Source: Nocardioides antri (GTDB lineage Bacteria > Actinomycetota > Actinomycetes > Propionibacteriales > Nocardioidaceae). From it: a stretch of DNA of 64,000 bases. Location: contig NZ_VUJW01000003.1 in NCBI RefSeq assembly GCF_008373765.1, positions 124,001 through 188,000 of the forward strand, given 5' to 3'. The translations under genes and the position numbers were made by a program. Positions 9,301-18,146 of the stretch are shown one piece after another. How positions within the stretch are numbered: the first letter of the stretch is position 1; each line of letters begins with the position of its first letter. A model generated the notes under the pieces. The model was not told where the DNA came from, did not search any database, and saw nothing but the letters and a program-made list of their open reading frames with translations.

Positions 9301-10943
9301 TCGCCCGGGAGCTTGATCTTGCGCTCGTCACCGGCCCGGTCGGCGATGAGCCGGCCGAGCTCGGCCAGCCGGCGGGACACGGACTGCTGCTCGGTGCCGA
9401 GCACAGCCGCGACGGGCTCGCCGGCGCGCCGGCAGTGCGGGAGCCAGCGGGTCCAGCCCCACTGCTGCTCCCGCTCGGTGTTGGTGAGCACGACGATGTC
9501 GAGGTCGCCCGGGGCGTGCAGGACGGCTGCCTGGCCGATGAGCCACCGGGCCAGCGAGTCCACTCCCCCGGTCTCGCCGCAGAGGCCGATCACGCCGAGG
9601 TCCCGCATCGAGAGCGAGACCGGCACGTCGCCGAGCGTCTCCGGCTCGGGGGGCTCGTCGGTCTCCTTGAGGGACCGGTCGTTGACCTTGATCGGCGACG
9701 GTCGGTCCGCCACGCCGAGGCGGAGCTCGAGGTAGTCGGGGTCCGCACGCCGCCGCATCCACAGCTCCTGCCCGGGGCCGACGGCGACGAGCAGCACCCG
9801 CGCCGGGTCGGGCCGGTCGCGGCGGAGGTCCTCCCGGAACAGCCGCTGCGCGCGCGCGACCCGCTTCCGGACCGAGATCGTGTCCTCGCGGAACTCGATC
9901 ATCTGGCGGCGGTACTCCGTCGCGGCGCCCTTGCGCTGGGCGATGAAGTTGAAGAGCGCCAGCACCGGCGACAGCAGGGCGAACGCCATGAACCGCCAGC
10001 TCCCGAAGAGCAGGCACATCGGCACCGCCATGAACATCGGCGCGACGACGACGGGCCACGGGATCGTCTGGCGTCGAGGCTTGACCGGCTCGGCCGGGAG
10101 CACGAAGGAGCTCTCGCGCTCGGGACGCAGCAGCCGTGGCGGGCGGTTGAAGTCGATGCCGAGGGTGTCCTCGCTCGGAGCCGCGTCGGCGTCGGGAACC
10201 CAGACCCGGTGCCACTGGAGAAGCGACTCGCCGATCCGGAGGTCCGCCCCCTCCGGCCACGCGACGGGCTCGAGCACCTCGTCCTCGGCGTCGGCCGGCG
10301 CGCCCTTCGCGGCCCGCTTCTCGTCCTTGCGCGCGGCCTTCCGCTCGCGCTTCTCGGTCCGCTTGCGCCGCTTCTGCTCGCGCCGGGTCAGGGCCTCCAC
10401 CGGGAGGAGCTCGACAGCGGTCGCGTCCTCCTCGTCGTGCTCGGGGTCGGGCGCCGACGGATCCCTTCCGTCGATGCGTACGGCGCGGTCGCGCTCGACG
10501 ATCTCGACGTCGGCATCCGCGGTCACGCGGATGAGCAGCGCGTCGGCGGGCAGGAACAGGTCGGGCAACGACATCCCCGACGCGCCGTTGCCGATCTGGT
10601 GCTCGCCGATCCCGAACCGGTGGATCCGGCCCGCGCCGGGCCCGGAGACGACGCGCACCTCCACCACCCCGCGCGGCAGCGCGGCGTCGTACCCGTCGGG
10701 CTCGTGGAGCGCGACCACCGAGCCGGGACGGACCCGCGCGTCGCGCAGGCTGAGCCCGCCCTCGACCGGCTGTCCGTCGACCCACACGCCGACCTGCTTG
10801 GCGAAGCCCGGGTGCACCTGTCCGTTCGTCGCGTCGAGCAACCGCGGCAGGAGCTCGGCCACCTCGGTCTCGGGATCGGCGTCGACGAGGACGTCCTGCC
10901 GGACGCCGGTCGCTCCGTTGACGACGCTGAGACTGAATCGCAC
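6372..10943 (-). CDS. eccC: Type VII secretion FtsK/SpoIIIE ATPase, EccC/EssC type
   Basis: A 1523-residue single-chain secretion motor. The N-terminus has a ubiquitin-like or FHA-like beta domain (1-85) and an FHA-like domain (about 90-160), then a Lys/Arg-rich segment (about 195-215). Two membrane helices follow near 293-330 (PWPVVVAPMFMAVPMCLLFG...). Three FtsK-type ATPase domains have P-loops at about 707-715 (GTTGSGKS, with VIDEFASL as Walker B), 1052-1060 (GARSGRST) and 1347-1355 (GPPSSGRT). The FHA-bearing N-terminus is like EssC of Firmicutes rather than mycobacterial EccC. Only domain 1 keeps the Walker A Lys. The GTG at 10943 has GGAAGGA upstream. EccB, EccD, EccE and MycP genes are not in the window. 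Confidence 0.92.
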   Translation of the reverse strand: MRFSLSVVNGATGVRQDVLVDADPETEVAELLPRLLDATNGQVHPGFAKQVGVWVDGQPVEGGLSLRDARVRPGSVVALHEPDGYDAALPRGVVEVRVVSGPGAGRIHRFGIGEHQIGNGASGMSLPDLFLPADALLIRVTADADVEIVERDRAVRIDGRDPSAPDPEHDEEDATAVELLPVEALTRREQKRRKRTEKRERKAARKDEKRAAKGAPADAEDEVLEPVAWPEGADLRIGESLLQWHRVWVPDADAAPSEDTLGIDFNRPPRLLRPERESSFVLPAEPVKPRRQTIPWPVVVAPMFMAVPMCLLFGSWRFMAFALLSPVLALFNFIAQRKGAATEYRRQMIEFREDTISVRKRVARAQRLFREDLRRDRPDPARVLLVAVGPGQELWMRRRADPDYLELRLGVADRPSPIKVNDRSLKETDEPPEPETLGDVPVSLSMRDLGVIGLCGETGGVDSLARWLIGQAAVLHAPGDLDIVVLTNTEREQQWGWTRWLPHCRRAGEPVAAVLGTEQQSVSRRLAELGRLIADRAGDERKIKLPGDVTPRPDVLVVVDGARRLRALPGLVTLLREGPAVGVKVICIDEDVRLLPEECRAVLDVHEGLLELRRTGSEAVARIRPDLVEPTWALRVGRALAPVRDTTPSVEISGLPASARLLECISLEHPTPEGVASRWGPDARTDVVIGEGFDGPFRLDLRKDGPHALIAGTTGSGKSELLQTIVASLAVANSPEQLTFVLVDYKGGSAFKDCARLPHTVGMVTDLDTHLVSRALTSLGAELKRREHLLAVPGAKDLEDYWALQRREPGLPTIPRLAIVIDEFASLKAELPDFVTGLVTIAQRGRSLGIHLVLATQRPSGVISNDIRANTNLRIALRVTDESESKDVIDAPDSATIGPDQPGRGYARLGHSSLLPFQAGRVGGARPEAKPVEDVVREPPLVWPVGWDVVGQPAPGRPKEEGKQTDEGETDLSVLVEAINGATRLRGIGPQHSPWLPELPAPVTLPTLRGLLGPDPDAATRVTGWSAPWVLEDHPGDQAQRPREFVLGRSGHLYIAGGARSGRSTALRTLAAGLAEVTRSRDLHLYGLDCGNGALLPLTALPHTGAVVQRTEVERASRLLDRLGDEVKRRQDVLGQSGFADIDEQRQAVRADERLPYVVLLLDRWEGFVSDLSEVDVGRLNDRMLGLLREGASVGIHVVVSGDRSLLSGRVASLVENKLLLRLPDRSDYTSGGLKTKDVPEHLGDGRGLWAESGIEAQVAVLGDDVAGAAQSAFVRELGARLTAEERSEASVPPSQQPFGLAALPSEIDAAPVLAALPTLPRGHVPVGIGGDRLELLGVDAGNTPVLVVGPPSSGRTNTLRFISRWARAEGRQLLAFTPSGNLLSEELGDDALVGIDHTQEDVVGRLRALESGAIILIDDGERLKEGPLAPVMGALVRQARDRGFHVVLGGGVSELSSGFSGWVVEARSGRKGLLLSPQEPLQGDVFGSRVSRTSLVPRVQPGRGVVFPGTGDQIGVQVPLAT

Positions 10944-11058
10944 CGAGAATCCTTCCGTCCGCTGCGCGGGCCGTGCCGATGCTAGTCGTGGCCGGTCATG
11001 GCCCCCCGGCGAGCGTTCCTACCCCGAGTGGCCGTCGGCGACACGTCCGGCCGCAGGA

Positions 11059-12362
<1,304 letters not shown>

Positions 12363-12366
<4 letters not shown>

Positions 12367-12764
12367 GCCGGGGCCTCGGCGGTGAGGTCGTCGGGACCGA
12401 ATGCGAGCGGCAGCACCCGGTCCATCGTCCACACGCCCTCGGGGGTGAGGAGCTCGAGCTCCGGACCACCTGCCTCGTAGAGGATCTGCCGGCACCGGCC
12501 GCACGGCATGATCACCTCACCGGAGCCGTTGACGCAGACGACGTGGGTCAGCCGCCCGCCACCCGTGGCATGGAGCTGCGACACCAGGCCGCACTCGGCG
12601 CAGAGGGTGACGCCGTACCCGGCGTTCTCGACGTTGCAGCCGACGAGGAGCCGGCCGTCGTCGGCGAGGCCGGCGGCACCGACGTGGAAGCGGGAGTACG
12701 GCGCGTACGCGCGCGCCGATACCTCGGTCGCCGCCTGCTGCAGCGCGGGCCAGTCGACACTCAT
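12363..12764 (-). CDS. cdd: Cytidine deaminase
   Basis: A 133-residue homotetrameric-type cytidine deaminase. It shows the zinc and active-site motifs NVENAGYGVTLCAECG (Cys-Ala-Glu) and MPCGRCRQIL (PCxxC) and the N-terminal YSRFHVGAA motif that contacts substrate. It hydrolyses cytidine or deoxycytidine to uridine or deoxyuridine, feeding the coupled thymidine phosphorylase. I prefer the ATG at 12764, with GAGG 7 bases upstream; a TTG one codon earlier is possible. It follows the permease gene by 9 bp. Confidence 0.95.
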
Positions 12765-12773
12765 CAAGGGACC

Positions 12774-14105
12774 TCAGTCCGTCTTCTGGTAGGGCTGGCC
12801 GTCGGCAGCCGGCGCCCGCACCCGGCCGACGAACCCGGCCACGGCGATGATCGTCGCCAGGTAGGGCAGGGCCGACAGCAGGTCACCGGGGACCTTCTCG
12901 TCGAGGATGCTCAGCTGGTCCTTGAGGTTGCGCAGGAAGCCGAACATCAGTGCCGCGAGCGCCGCGTAGACGGGGTGCCAGCGGCCCATGATGACGGCCG
13001 CAAGCGAGATGAAGCCGAGCCCGGCCGTCATCTCCTTGTCGAAGGCCCCGGTGCTCAAGGTGAACGACGCACCGCCGAGACCGGCGAAGAGGCCGCCGAG
13101 GAGCACGGCCTGCCACCGGGTCCGGTTGACCGCGATGCCGACGGTGTCGGCGGCCTTGGGGTGCTCGCCCACCGACCGCACCCGCAGCCCCCAGCGGGTC
13201 TGGAACAGCAGGAACCACACCGCCGGGACGGAGAGGTAGGCGAGGTAGACCAGCAGGTTCTGGCCGAACAGGGCCGTCCCGAGGTAGGGGATGTCGACGA
13301 GGACCGGGATGTCGACCGCCTGGAGGAGCTCCGGGTTGTTGAACTGGTCCTCGCGGCCGTCGGGGATCTGGCCGAGCAGGAAGCTGGTGATGCCGTAGCC
13401 GAACGCCACCAGCACGACGCCGACCACGACCTGGTCGACGTGGTAGCGCAGCGCGAAGAAAGCGAGCATCGCGGCGACGCCCATCCCCGCCAGGATGCCT
13501 CCGAGCAGGCCGAACACCGGGCACCAGAACACCGGGATCGCTCCGAGCGAGACGAACGCGAAGCTCGAGAACACCGAGCCGAAGAAGGCGCCGGAGATGA
13601 ACTGGCCCTCGATGGCGATGTTGACCACGCCCGCCCGCTCGCAGAGCACGCCGGCGAGCGCACCGAACACCAGGGCGGTCGCGATCCGGATGGTGCCCGG
13701 GATCGGGTTGGTCATGGCCGGCGCGAAGGTCCCGCTCGGGTCGGCGTAGGCCCACATGAGGAACGCGCCGTAGAAGCCGATGCCGACGACGACCGCGATC
13801 AGCACACCGGCCCAGCCCCGCGGGTAGCGGTTGACGACGGCCAGCAGCAGGGCGACCGCCGTCAGCGCGACGGCGATCCAGGAGACGGCGGTGCCGTCGA
13901 ACTCCACGGGCAGGTTGTCCTTCGACCGTGCGCCCTTGAACAGCTGGTAGACGGTGGGGTCGTCGATCTGGAGCTTGAACCAGACCTCGGCCAGGAGCAC
14001 CAGCGCGAGCACGACGACGAGCTTGACCTGGCGTCGTACGTCGGCGCGGTCGCGGACCTGCGGCTCCGGCGCCGCGGTGGTCGGGGTGTCGAGCACGTCG
14101 GTCAT
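12774..14105 (-). CDS. Nucleoside ABC transporter permease, BMP-family system, second subunit
   Basis: A 443-residue inner-membrane permease of the BPD_transp_2 family used by BMP/guanosine-type importers (NupQ/YufQ-like). The N-terminal cytoplasmic region (1-25) leads to at least nine hydrophobic segments. The family signature GVVNIAIEGQFISGAF lies near the middle, and the EAA-like coupling helix region reads GEHPKAADTVGIAVNR. The start overlaps the preceding permease by ATGA. It is about 100 residues longer than many members owing to extra N-terminal hydrophobic segments and a short C-terminal tail (RAPAADGQPYQKTD). The substrate is inferred to be nucleosides from cdd and deoA. Confidence 0.9.
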   Translation of the reverse strand: MTDVLDTPTTAAPEPQVRDRADVRRQVKLVVVLALVLLAEVWFKLQIDDPTVYQLFKGARSKDNLPVEFDGTAVSWIAVALTAVALLLAVVNRYPRGWAGVLIAVVVGIGFYGAFLMWAYADPSGTFAPAMTNPIPGTIRIATALVFGALAGVLCERAGVVNIAIEGQFISGAFFGSVFSSFAFVSLGAIPVFWCPVFGLLGGILAGMGVAAMLAFFALRYHVDQVVVGVVLVAFGYGITSFLLGQIPDGREDQFNNPELLQAVDIPVLVDIPYLGTALFGQNLLVYLAYLSVPAVWFLLFQTRWGLRVRSVGEHPKAADTVGIAVNRTRWQAVLLGGLFAGLGGASFTLSTGAFDKEMTAGLGFISLAAVIMGRWHPVYAALAALMFGFLRNLKDQLSILDEKVPGDLLSALPYLATIIAVAGFVGRVRAPAADGQPYQKTD

Positions 14106-15316
14106 GCCGTTGCTCCCTTCGCCTCGGTCGCAGTCTTCTGGCGTCGCCGGATGCGGCCGAGGCCGCGGATCAGAGCAGGCGCGGCGACGAACAGCACGAT
14201 CAGTGCCTGGACGACCTGGATCAGCTCGGGCGGTACGCCGGCGGAGGTCTGCATCCCGAGGCCGCCCGCGGACAGGGCGCCGAACAGCAGCCCGGCGAGG
14301 ACCGTCCCGAGCGGGGTCGCGCGCCCCAGCAGCGCGACGGTGATCGCGTCGAAGCCGACCGAGCCGACCACCTGGTCCGTGACCGACTGCTGCAGGCCGA
14401 GGAGGGTCATCGTGATCGCGAGCCCCGACAGCAGGCCGGCGATCGTCATCGTCGCGATGTAGACCTTGGCGATGCTCATGCCGGCGGTGCGGGACGCGTC
14501 GGGGTTGGCGCCGACCGCCCGCATCTCGAAGCCGAGCCGGCTGCGCTCCAGCAGCCACCACACGCCGACCGCGGCGAGCAGGGCCAGCGGGATGCCGATG
14601 TGGAGCCCGAAGACCGAGGGGTACGTCGCGTTGTCGGCGACCGCGGGGCTCAGCAGGTTGTCGCTGCCCGGCCGCTGGAACGACTCCTTCGCGAGGAAGT
14701 AGAGGACCGTGAACCGGGCGACCTGGTTGAGCATGATCGTGGTGATCACCTCGTGGGCGCCGGTCTGGGCCTTGAGCACGCCGACGATGCCGCCCCAGAG
14801 CATGGAGGCGACGAGGCCGGCGCCGATCGCGGCGAGGAGGTGCACACCTGGCGGCAGGTCGTACGTGAAGCCGACGTAGCCGGCCGCCAGTGCGCCCACC
14901 AGCATCTGGCCGGTCGCACCGATGTTGAACAGACCTGCCCGGAAGGCGATGGTGACGCCGAGACCGGCACAGATCAGCGGCGCCGACCGCTCCAGCGTGC
15001 GCCGGAGCGAGGAGCCGGAGCCGACGGCACCGTCCACGAGCGCGGCGTAGGCCTCCAAGACGGCCTCGGCGGAGTAGCGCAGGACGTCGCCGGCGTACAC
15101 CCCGAACGAGCCGGGATAGGTGAAGAGGTTGTCGAGCGCCTCGATGACGTCGTCATCGGAGATCGCGATGAGGAACGCGCCGACGAGGAGCGCCAGCAGG
15201 ATCGCCACGACGGTGTCGCGGATCGTCGGCAGCCACGAGCGCAGGTCACGGACCTTCGGCTGCCCCTCCTCGGGCTCCGGGACGATCGTCTCGGGGGCGG
15301 GAGACATCGCGGTCAC
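14102..15316 (-). CDS. Nucleoside ABC transporter permease, BMP-family system, first subunit
   Basis: A 404-residue membrane permease (NupP/YufP-like). Hydrophobic helices begin at about residue 36. The family-specific LFNIGATGQMLVGALAAGYV lies near 130 and the coupling region MRAVGANPDASRTAGMSI near 255. It pairs with the downstream permease to form the translocation pore for the ATPase encoded at 15313-16833. The start is a GTG at 15316 that overlaps the ATPase stop (GTGA); an ATG three codons in is the alternative. Substrate specificity is inferred from the operon. Confidence 0.9.
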   Translation of the reverse strand: MTAMSPAPETIVPEPEEGQPKVRDLRSWLPTIRDTVVAILLALLVGAFLIAISDDDVIEALDNLFTYPGSFGVYAGDVLRYSAEAVLEAYAALVDGAVGSGSSLRRTLERSAPLICAGLGVTIAFRAGLFNIGATGQMLVGALAAGYVGFTYDLPPGVHLLAAIGAGLVASMLWGGIVGVLKAQTGAHEVITTIMLNQVARFTVLYFLAKESFQRPGSDNLLSPAVADNATYPSVFGLHIGIPLALLAAVGVWWLLERSRLGFEMRAVGANPDASRTAGMSIAKVYIATMTIAGLLSGLAITMTLLGLQQSVTDQVVGSVGFDAITVALLGRATPLGTVLAGLLFGALSAGGLGMQTSAGVPPELIQVVQALIVLFVAAPALIRGLGRIRRRQKTATEAKGATA

Positions 15317-16833
15317 GACGCCACCTCCGAGCCCTCGGGCGTGGCGCCCGCCATGAGCAGCCCGAGCTCCTCGCGCGGGGTGTCCGGCGGCACCGTGGCA
15401 ACGATGCGGCCGTCGTACATCACCGCGATCCGGTCCGACAGCGCGTAGATCTCCTCCAGCTCCGTGGACACGATGATCACCGCGGTCCCCCGGTCGCGCT
15501 CGGAGATGATCCGCTTGTGGATGAACTCGATCGAGCCGACGTCCACGCCGCGGGTGGGCTGCGACGCGATGAGCACCTTGAGCGGCCGCGAGAACTCGCG
15601 GGCGACGACAACCTTCTGCTGGTTACCGCCGGAGAGCGAGGCGACCGGCGTCTCGGGCGACTCGGTGCGGATGTCGAACTCCTTGATGCGGTCCCGCGCG
15701 TTGGCGGCGATCTCGTCGAGCCTGAGCGCCGGGCCGGCGGAGAACTCCCGTGAGCGGTAGAGGTCGAGGACGAGGTTCTCGCGAACGCTGAACGTGCCGA
15801 CGTAACCGTCGTGCGAGCGATCCTCGGGGATGTAGCCGATGCCGTCCTCGAGGCTCTGCCGCGGACCGTGCCTGCTGATGTCGCGCCCCTCGAGCTCGAT
15901 TCGGCCGGCGTCGGGCCGGACCAGCCCCAACAGCGACTTGATCAGCTCCGTCTGGCCGTTGCCCTGGACGCCCGCGATGCCGAGCACCTCGCCGGCACGT
16001 GCCTCGAAGGACGCGTCCTTCACGACCAGGTGGCCGCGCGGGTCGACGACGGTGATGCCCTCGGCGCGCAGGACCGGCTCGCCCGGCTTGGCGGGTTCCT
16101 TGCCGACCACGAGCTGGACGTCCCGGCCGACCATCATCTCCGCCAGCTCCTTCTCACTGGCCGACGGCTCCGCGGTGCCGACGAGCTTGCCGCGCCGGAT
16201 GACGCTGATCCGGTCGCCGATCTCCTTGACCTCGCGGAGCTTGTGGGTGATGAAGATGATCGAGGTGCCCTGGGCCTTGAGCTCGCGCATGATGCCCATG
16301 AGCTCGTCGATCTCCTGCGGCGTCAGCACCGCCGTGGGCTCGTCGAGGATCAGGATCTGCGCCTGACCGGCCAGCGCCTTGATGATCTCGACCCGCTGCT
16401 GCACCCCGACGGGGAGGTCCTCGACCAGCGCGTCGGGGTCGACGTGCAGCCGGTAGCGGTCGGACAGGTCCTTCACGAGCTTGCGGGCGGCGCGGCGGTT
16501 GAGCACGCCGGCGCCGTAGGTGTGCTCGCGCCCGAGCATGACGTTCTCGGCGACGGTGAAGACGGGCACCAGCATGAAGTGCTGGTGGACCATGCCGATG
16601 CCGGCGGCCAGGGCGTCACCGGGGTCGTCGAAGCTGACCGGCTCACCGTCCAGGAGGATCTCGCCCTCGGTCGGCGTGAGCAGGCCGTAGAGCATGTTCA
16701 TCAAGGTGGACTTGCCGGCGCCGTTCTCGCCGAGCAGGCAGTGGATCTCACCCGGCTCGACCACGAGGTCGATCCGGTCGTTCGCGGTGAACGAGCCGAA
16801 CCTCTTGGTCAGGCCCTTGATCTCGAGTCGCAT
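15313..16833 (-). CDS. Nucleoside ABC transporter ATP-binding protein, duplicated domain
   Basis: A 506-residue ATPase with two fused ABC domains, as in simple-sugar and BMP/nucleoside importers. Domain 1 has Walker A GENGAGKST (about 37-45), signature-like VGVQQRVEIIKAL and Walker B ILILDEPTAVLTP. Domain 2 has a degenerate P-loop GVQGNGQTEL (about 290), signature LSGGNQQKVVVAREF and KVLIASQPTRGVD. The asymmetry of a canonical and a degenerate nucleotide site is normal for this family. It is separated from the upstream lipoprotein gene by 101 bp containing a strong stem-loop. Confidence 0.94.
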   Translation of the reverse strand: MRLEIKGLTKRFGSFTANDRIDLVVEPGEIHCLLGENGAGKSTLMNMLYGLLTPTEGEILLDGEPVSFDDPGDALAAGIGMVHQHFMLVPVFTVAENVMLGREHTYGAGVLNRRAARKLVKDLSDRYRLHVDPDALVEDLPVGVQQRVEIIKALAGQAQILILDEPTAVLTPQEIDELMGIMRELKAQGTSIIFITHKLREVKEIGDRISVIRRGKLVGTAEPSASEKELAEMMVGRDVQLVVGKEPAKPGEPVLRAEGITVVDPRGHLVVKDASFEARAGEVLGIAGVQGNGQTELIKSLLGLVRPDAGRIELEGRDISRHGPRQSLEDGIGYIPEDRSHDGYVGTFSVRENLVLDLYRSREFSAGPALRLDEIAANARDRIKEFDIRTESPETPVASLSGGNQQKVVVAREFSRPLKVLIASQPTRGVDVGSIEFIHKRIISERDRGTAVIIVSTELEEIYALSDRIAVMYDGRIVATVPPDTPREELGLLMAGATPEGSEVAS

Positions 16834-16877
16834 GGGATCCCCTGTCCAGTGGGGTCATTGGGGCTGGTCATGGGACG

Positions 16878-16917
16878 GCGACAGGCCGGGGTGGAAGACT
16901 CCACCCCGACCTGCCGC
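16878..16917 (-). other. Intercistronic stem-loop between the BMP lipoprotein and transporter ATPase genes
   Basis: A long stem pairs about 16878-16895 with 16900-16917 (GACAGGCCGGGGTGGA against TCCACCCCGACCTGCC, few mismatches) around the loop AGAC. No T-run follows on the - strand, so it looks like an attenuator or 3' stabiliser rather than a full terminator. That would allow more binding protein than ATPase and permease to be made, a common need in ABC operons. Confidence 0.6.
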
Positions 16918-16934
16918 TCAACTTCGTGGCGCGA

Positions 16935-18035
16935 TCAGCCGACGGTGATCTCGCCGTCGATGATCATCTGCTTGAGCTCCTCGACCTTGCCGGAGAGCTC
17001 CTCGTCGATGTCGGCCTCGGGGCCGTACGGCGCGAGGCTGACGCCACCGTTCTCGAGCGTCCCGGTGTAGACCTCGTTGTTGAACTGACCGCTGGCGGAG
17101 TCGACGATCGCCTGCTCCACCGCGACGTCCATCCCCTTCACGACCGAGGTGAGGAGCGAGTCGCAGTACTCGGCGGCCGAGACACAGCCGTCGGTGTCGA
17201 CCCAGATGCCCCAGGCGTCGGCGTCCTGAGCGGCCTGGAGACCACCGAGGCCGGCCGGGCCCGCGACCGGGAAGATCACGTCGGCACCGTTGTCGATCAT
17301 CGTCTGGGCGAGCGACTGCCCGGCGGTCTTGTCCTCGAAGTCGTTGGTGAACGAGCCGTCCCCGGCCTCGACGTCCCAACCCAGGACCTCGACCGCGGCG
17401 CCGTTCTCCTCGTTGTAGTACTCCACGCCCTGGACGAAGCCGGTCATGAAGATCGTCACCGTCGGGATGTTGAGGCCACCGAAGGTGCCGACGACGCCCG
17501 ACTCGGACTTCGCCGCGGCGACGTAGCCGGCGAGGAAGGAGGGCTCGGCGGTGTTGAAGGTGAGGCCCTTCAGGTTGGCCGGGGGCTTCTCGTAGGCGAA
17601 GTCGACGATCGCGAAGTCGACGTTCTTGGCCTTCTTGGCAGCCGCCTCGGTGGCGTCACCGAGCAGGAAGCCGACCGTGGTGATCTGGTTGCAGCCCTCG
17701 TCGACGAGGCGCTGGATGTTGTCCGCGAACTGCGACGGGTCGCTGGACTCGGCCTCGGAGGTCTGCACGCCGTACTTCTCGGCGGCGGCCTCGAGGCCGT
17801 CGTGGGACGTCTGGTTGAACGACTTGTCGTCGAAGCCGCCCGAGTCGGACACCATGCACGCCTTGAAGTCGGTGTACTGCGTCCCCGCGTCGGTGGGGCT
17901 GCTTTCCTCGGTGGTGGTGGCCGTGGGCGAGTTGTTGTCGCTGCCCTCGTCACCGTTGTCCTCGCGGTCACCGCATGCCGTCAGGGCGAGTGCCGCGATG
18001 GCAGCCACCGCAGCGATTCGAGCCGTCTTCTTCAC
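16935..18035 (-). CDS. BMP-family nucleoside-binding lipoprotein
   Basis: A 366-residue substrate-binding lipoprotein. The GTG at 18035 has AGGAGG five bases upstream and opens a signal with lipobox ALTAC, then a Gly/Asp/Ser/Thr linker to about residue 50. The BMP (PnrA-like) domain follows, with DSGGFDDKSFNQTSHDGLE as the hallmark substrate loop and FGGLNIPTVTIFMTGF near the middle. PnrA-type proteins bind purine or pyrimidine nucleosides. It heads the import operon. Upstream, a perfect 10-bp palindrome CGTTGCAACG at 18121-18130 could be an operator. Confidence 0.92.
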   Translation of the reverse strand: MKKTARIAAVAAIAALALTACGDREDNGDEGSDNNSPTATTTEESSPTDAGTQYTDFKACMVSDSGGFDDKSFNQTSHDGLEAAAEKYGVQTSEAESSDPSQFADNIQRLVDEGCNQITTVGFLLGDATEAAAKKAKNVDFAIVDFAYEKPPANLKGLTFNTAEPSFLAGYVAAAKSESGVVGTFGGLNIPTVTIFMTGFVQGVEYYNEENGAAVEVLGWDVEAGDGSFTNDFEDKTAGQSLAQTMIDNGADVIFPVAGPAGLGGLQAAQDADAWGIWVDTDGCVSAAEYCDSLLTSVVKGMDVAVEQAIVDSASGQFNNEVYTGTLENGGVSLAPYGPEADIDEELSGKVEELKQMIIDGEITVG

Positions 18036-18146
18036 GGCGTCCTCCTGGATCCTCGTAACTCGTCGCGCCCCACGGCGGGGCATCCCGTGCACCCTAACGG
18101 CGAGTTTCCGGTCCGCGGGGCGTTGCAACGGAAATTTCTGAGGTTG

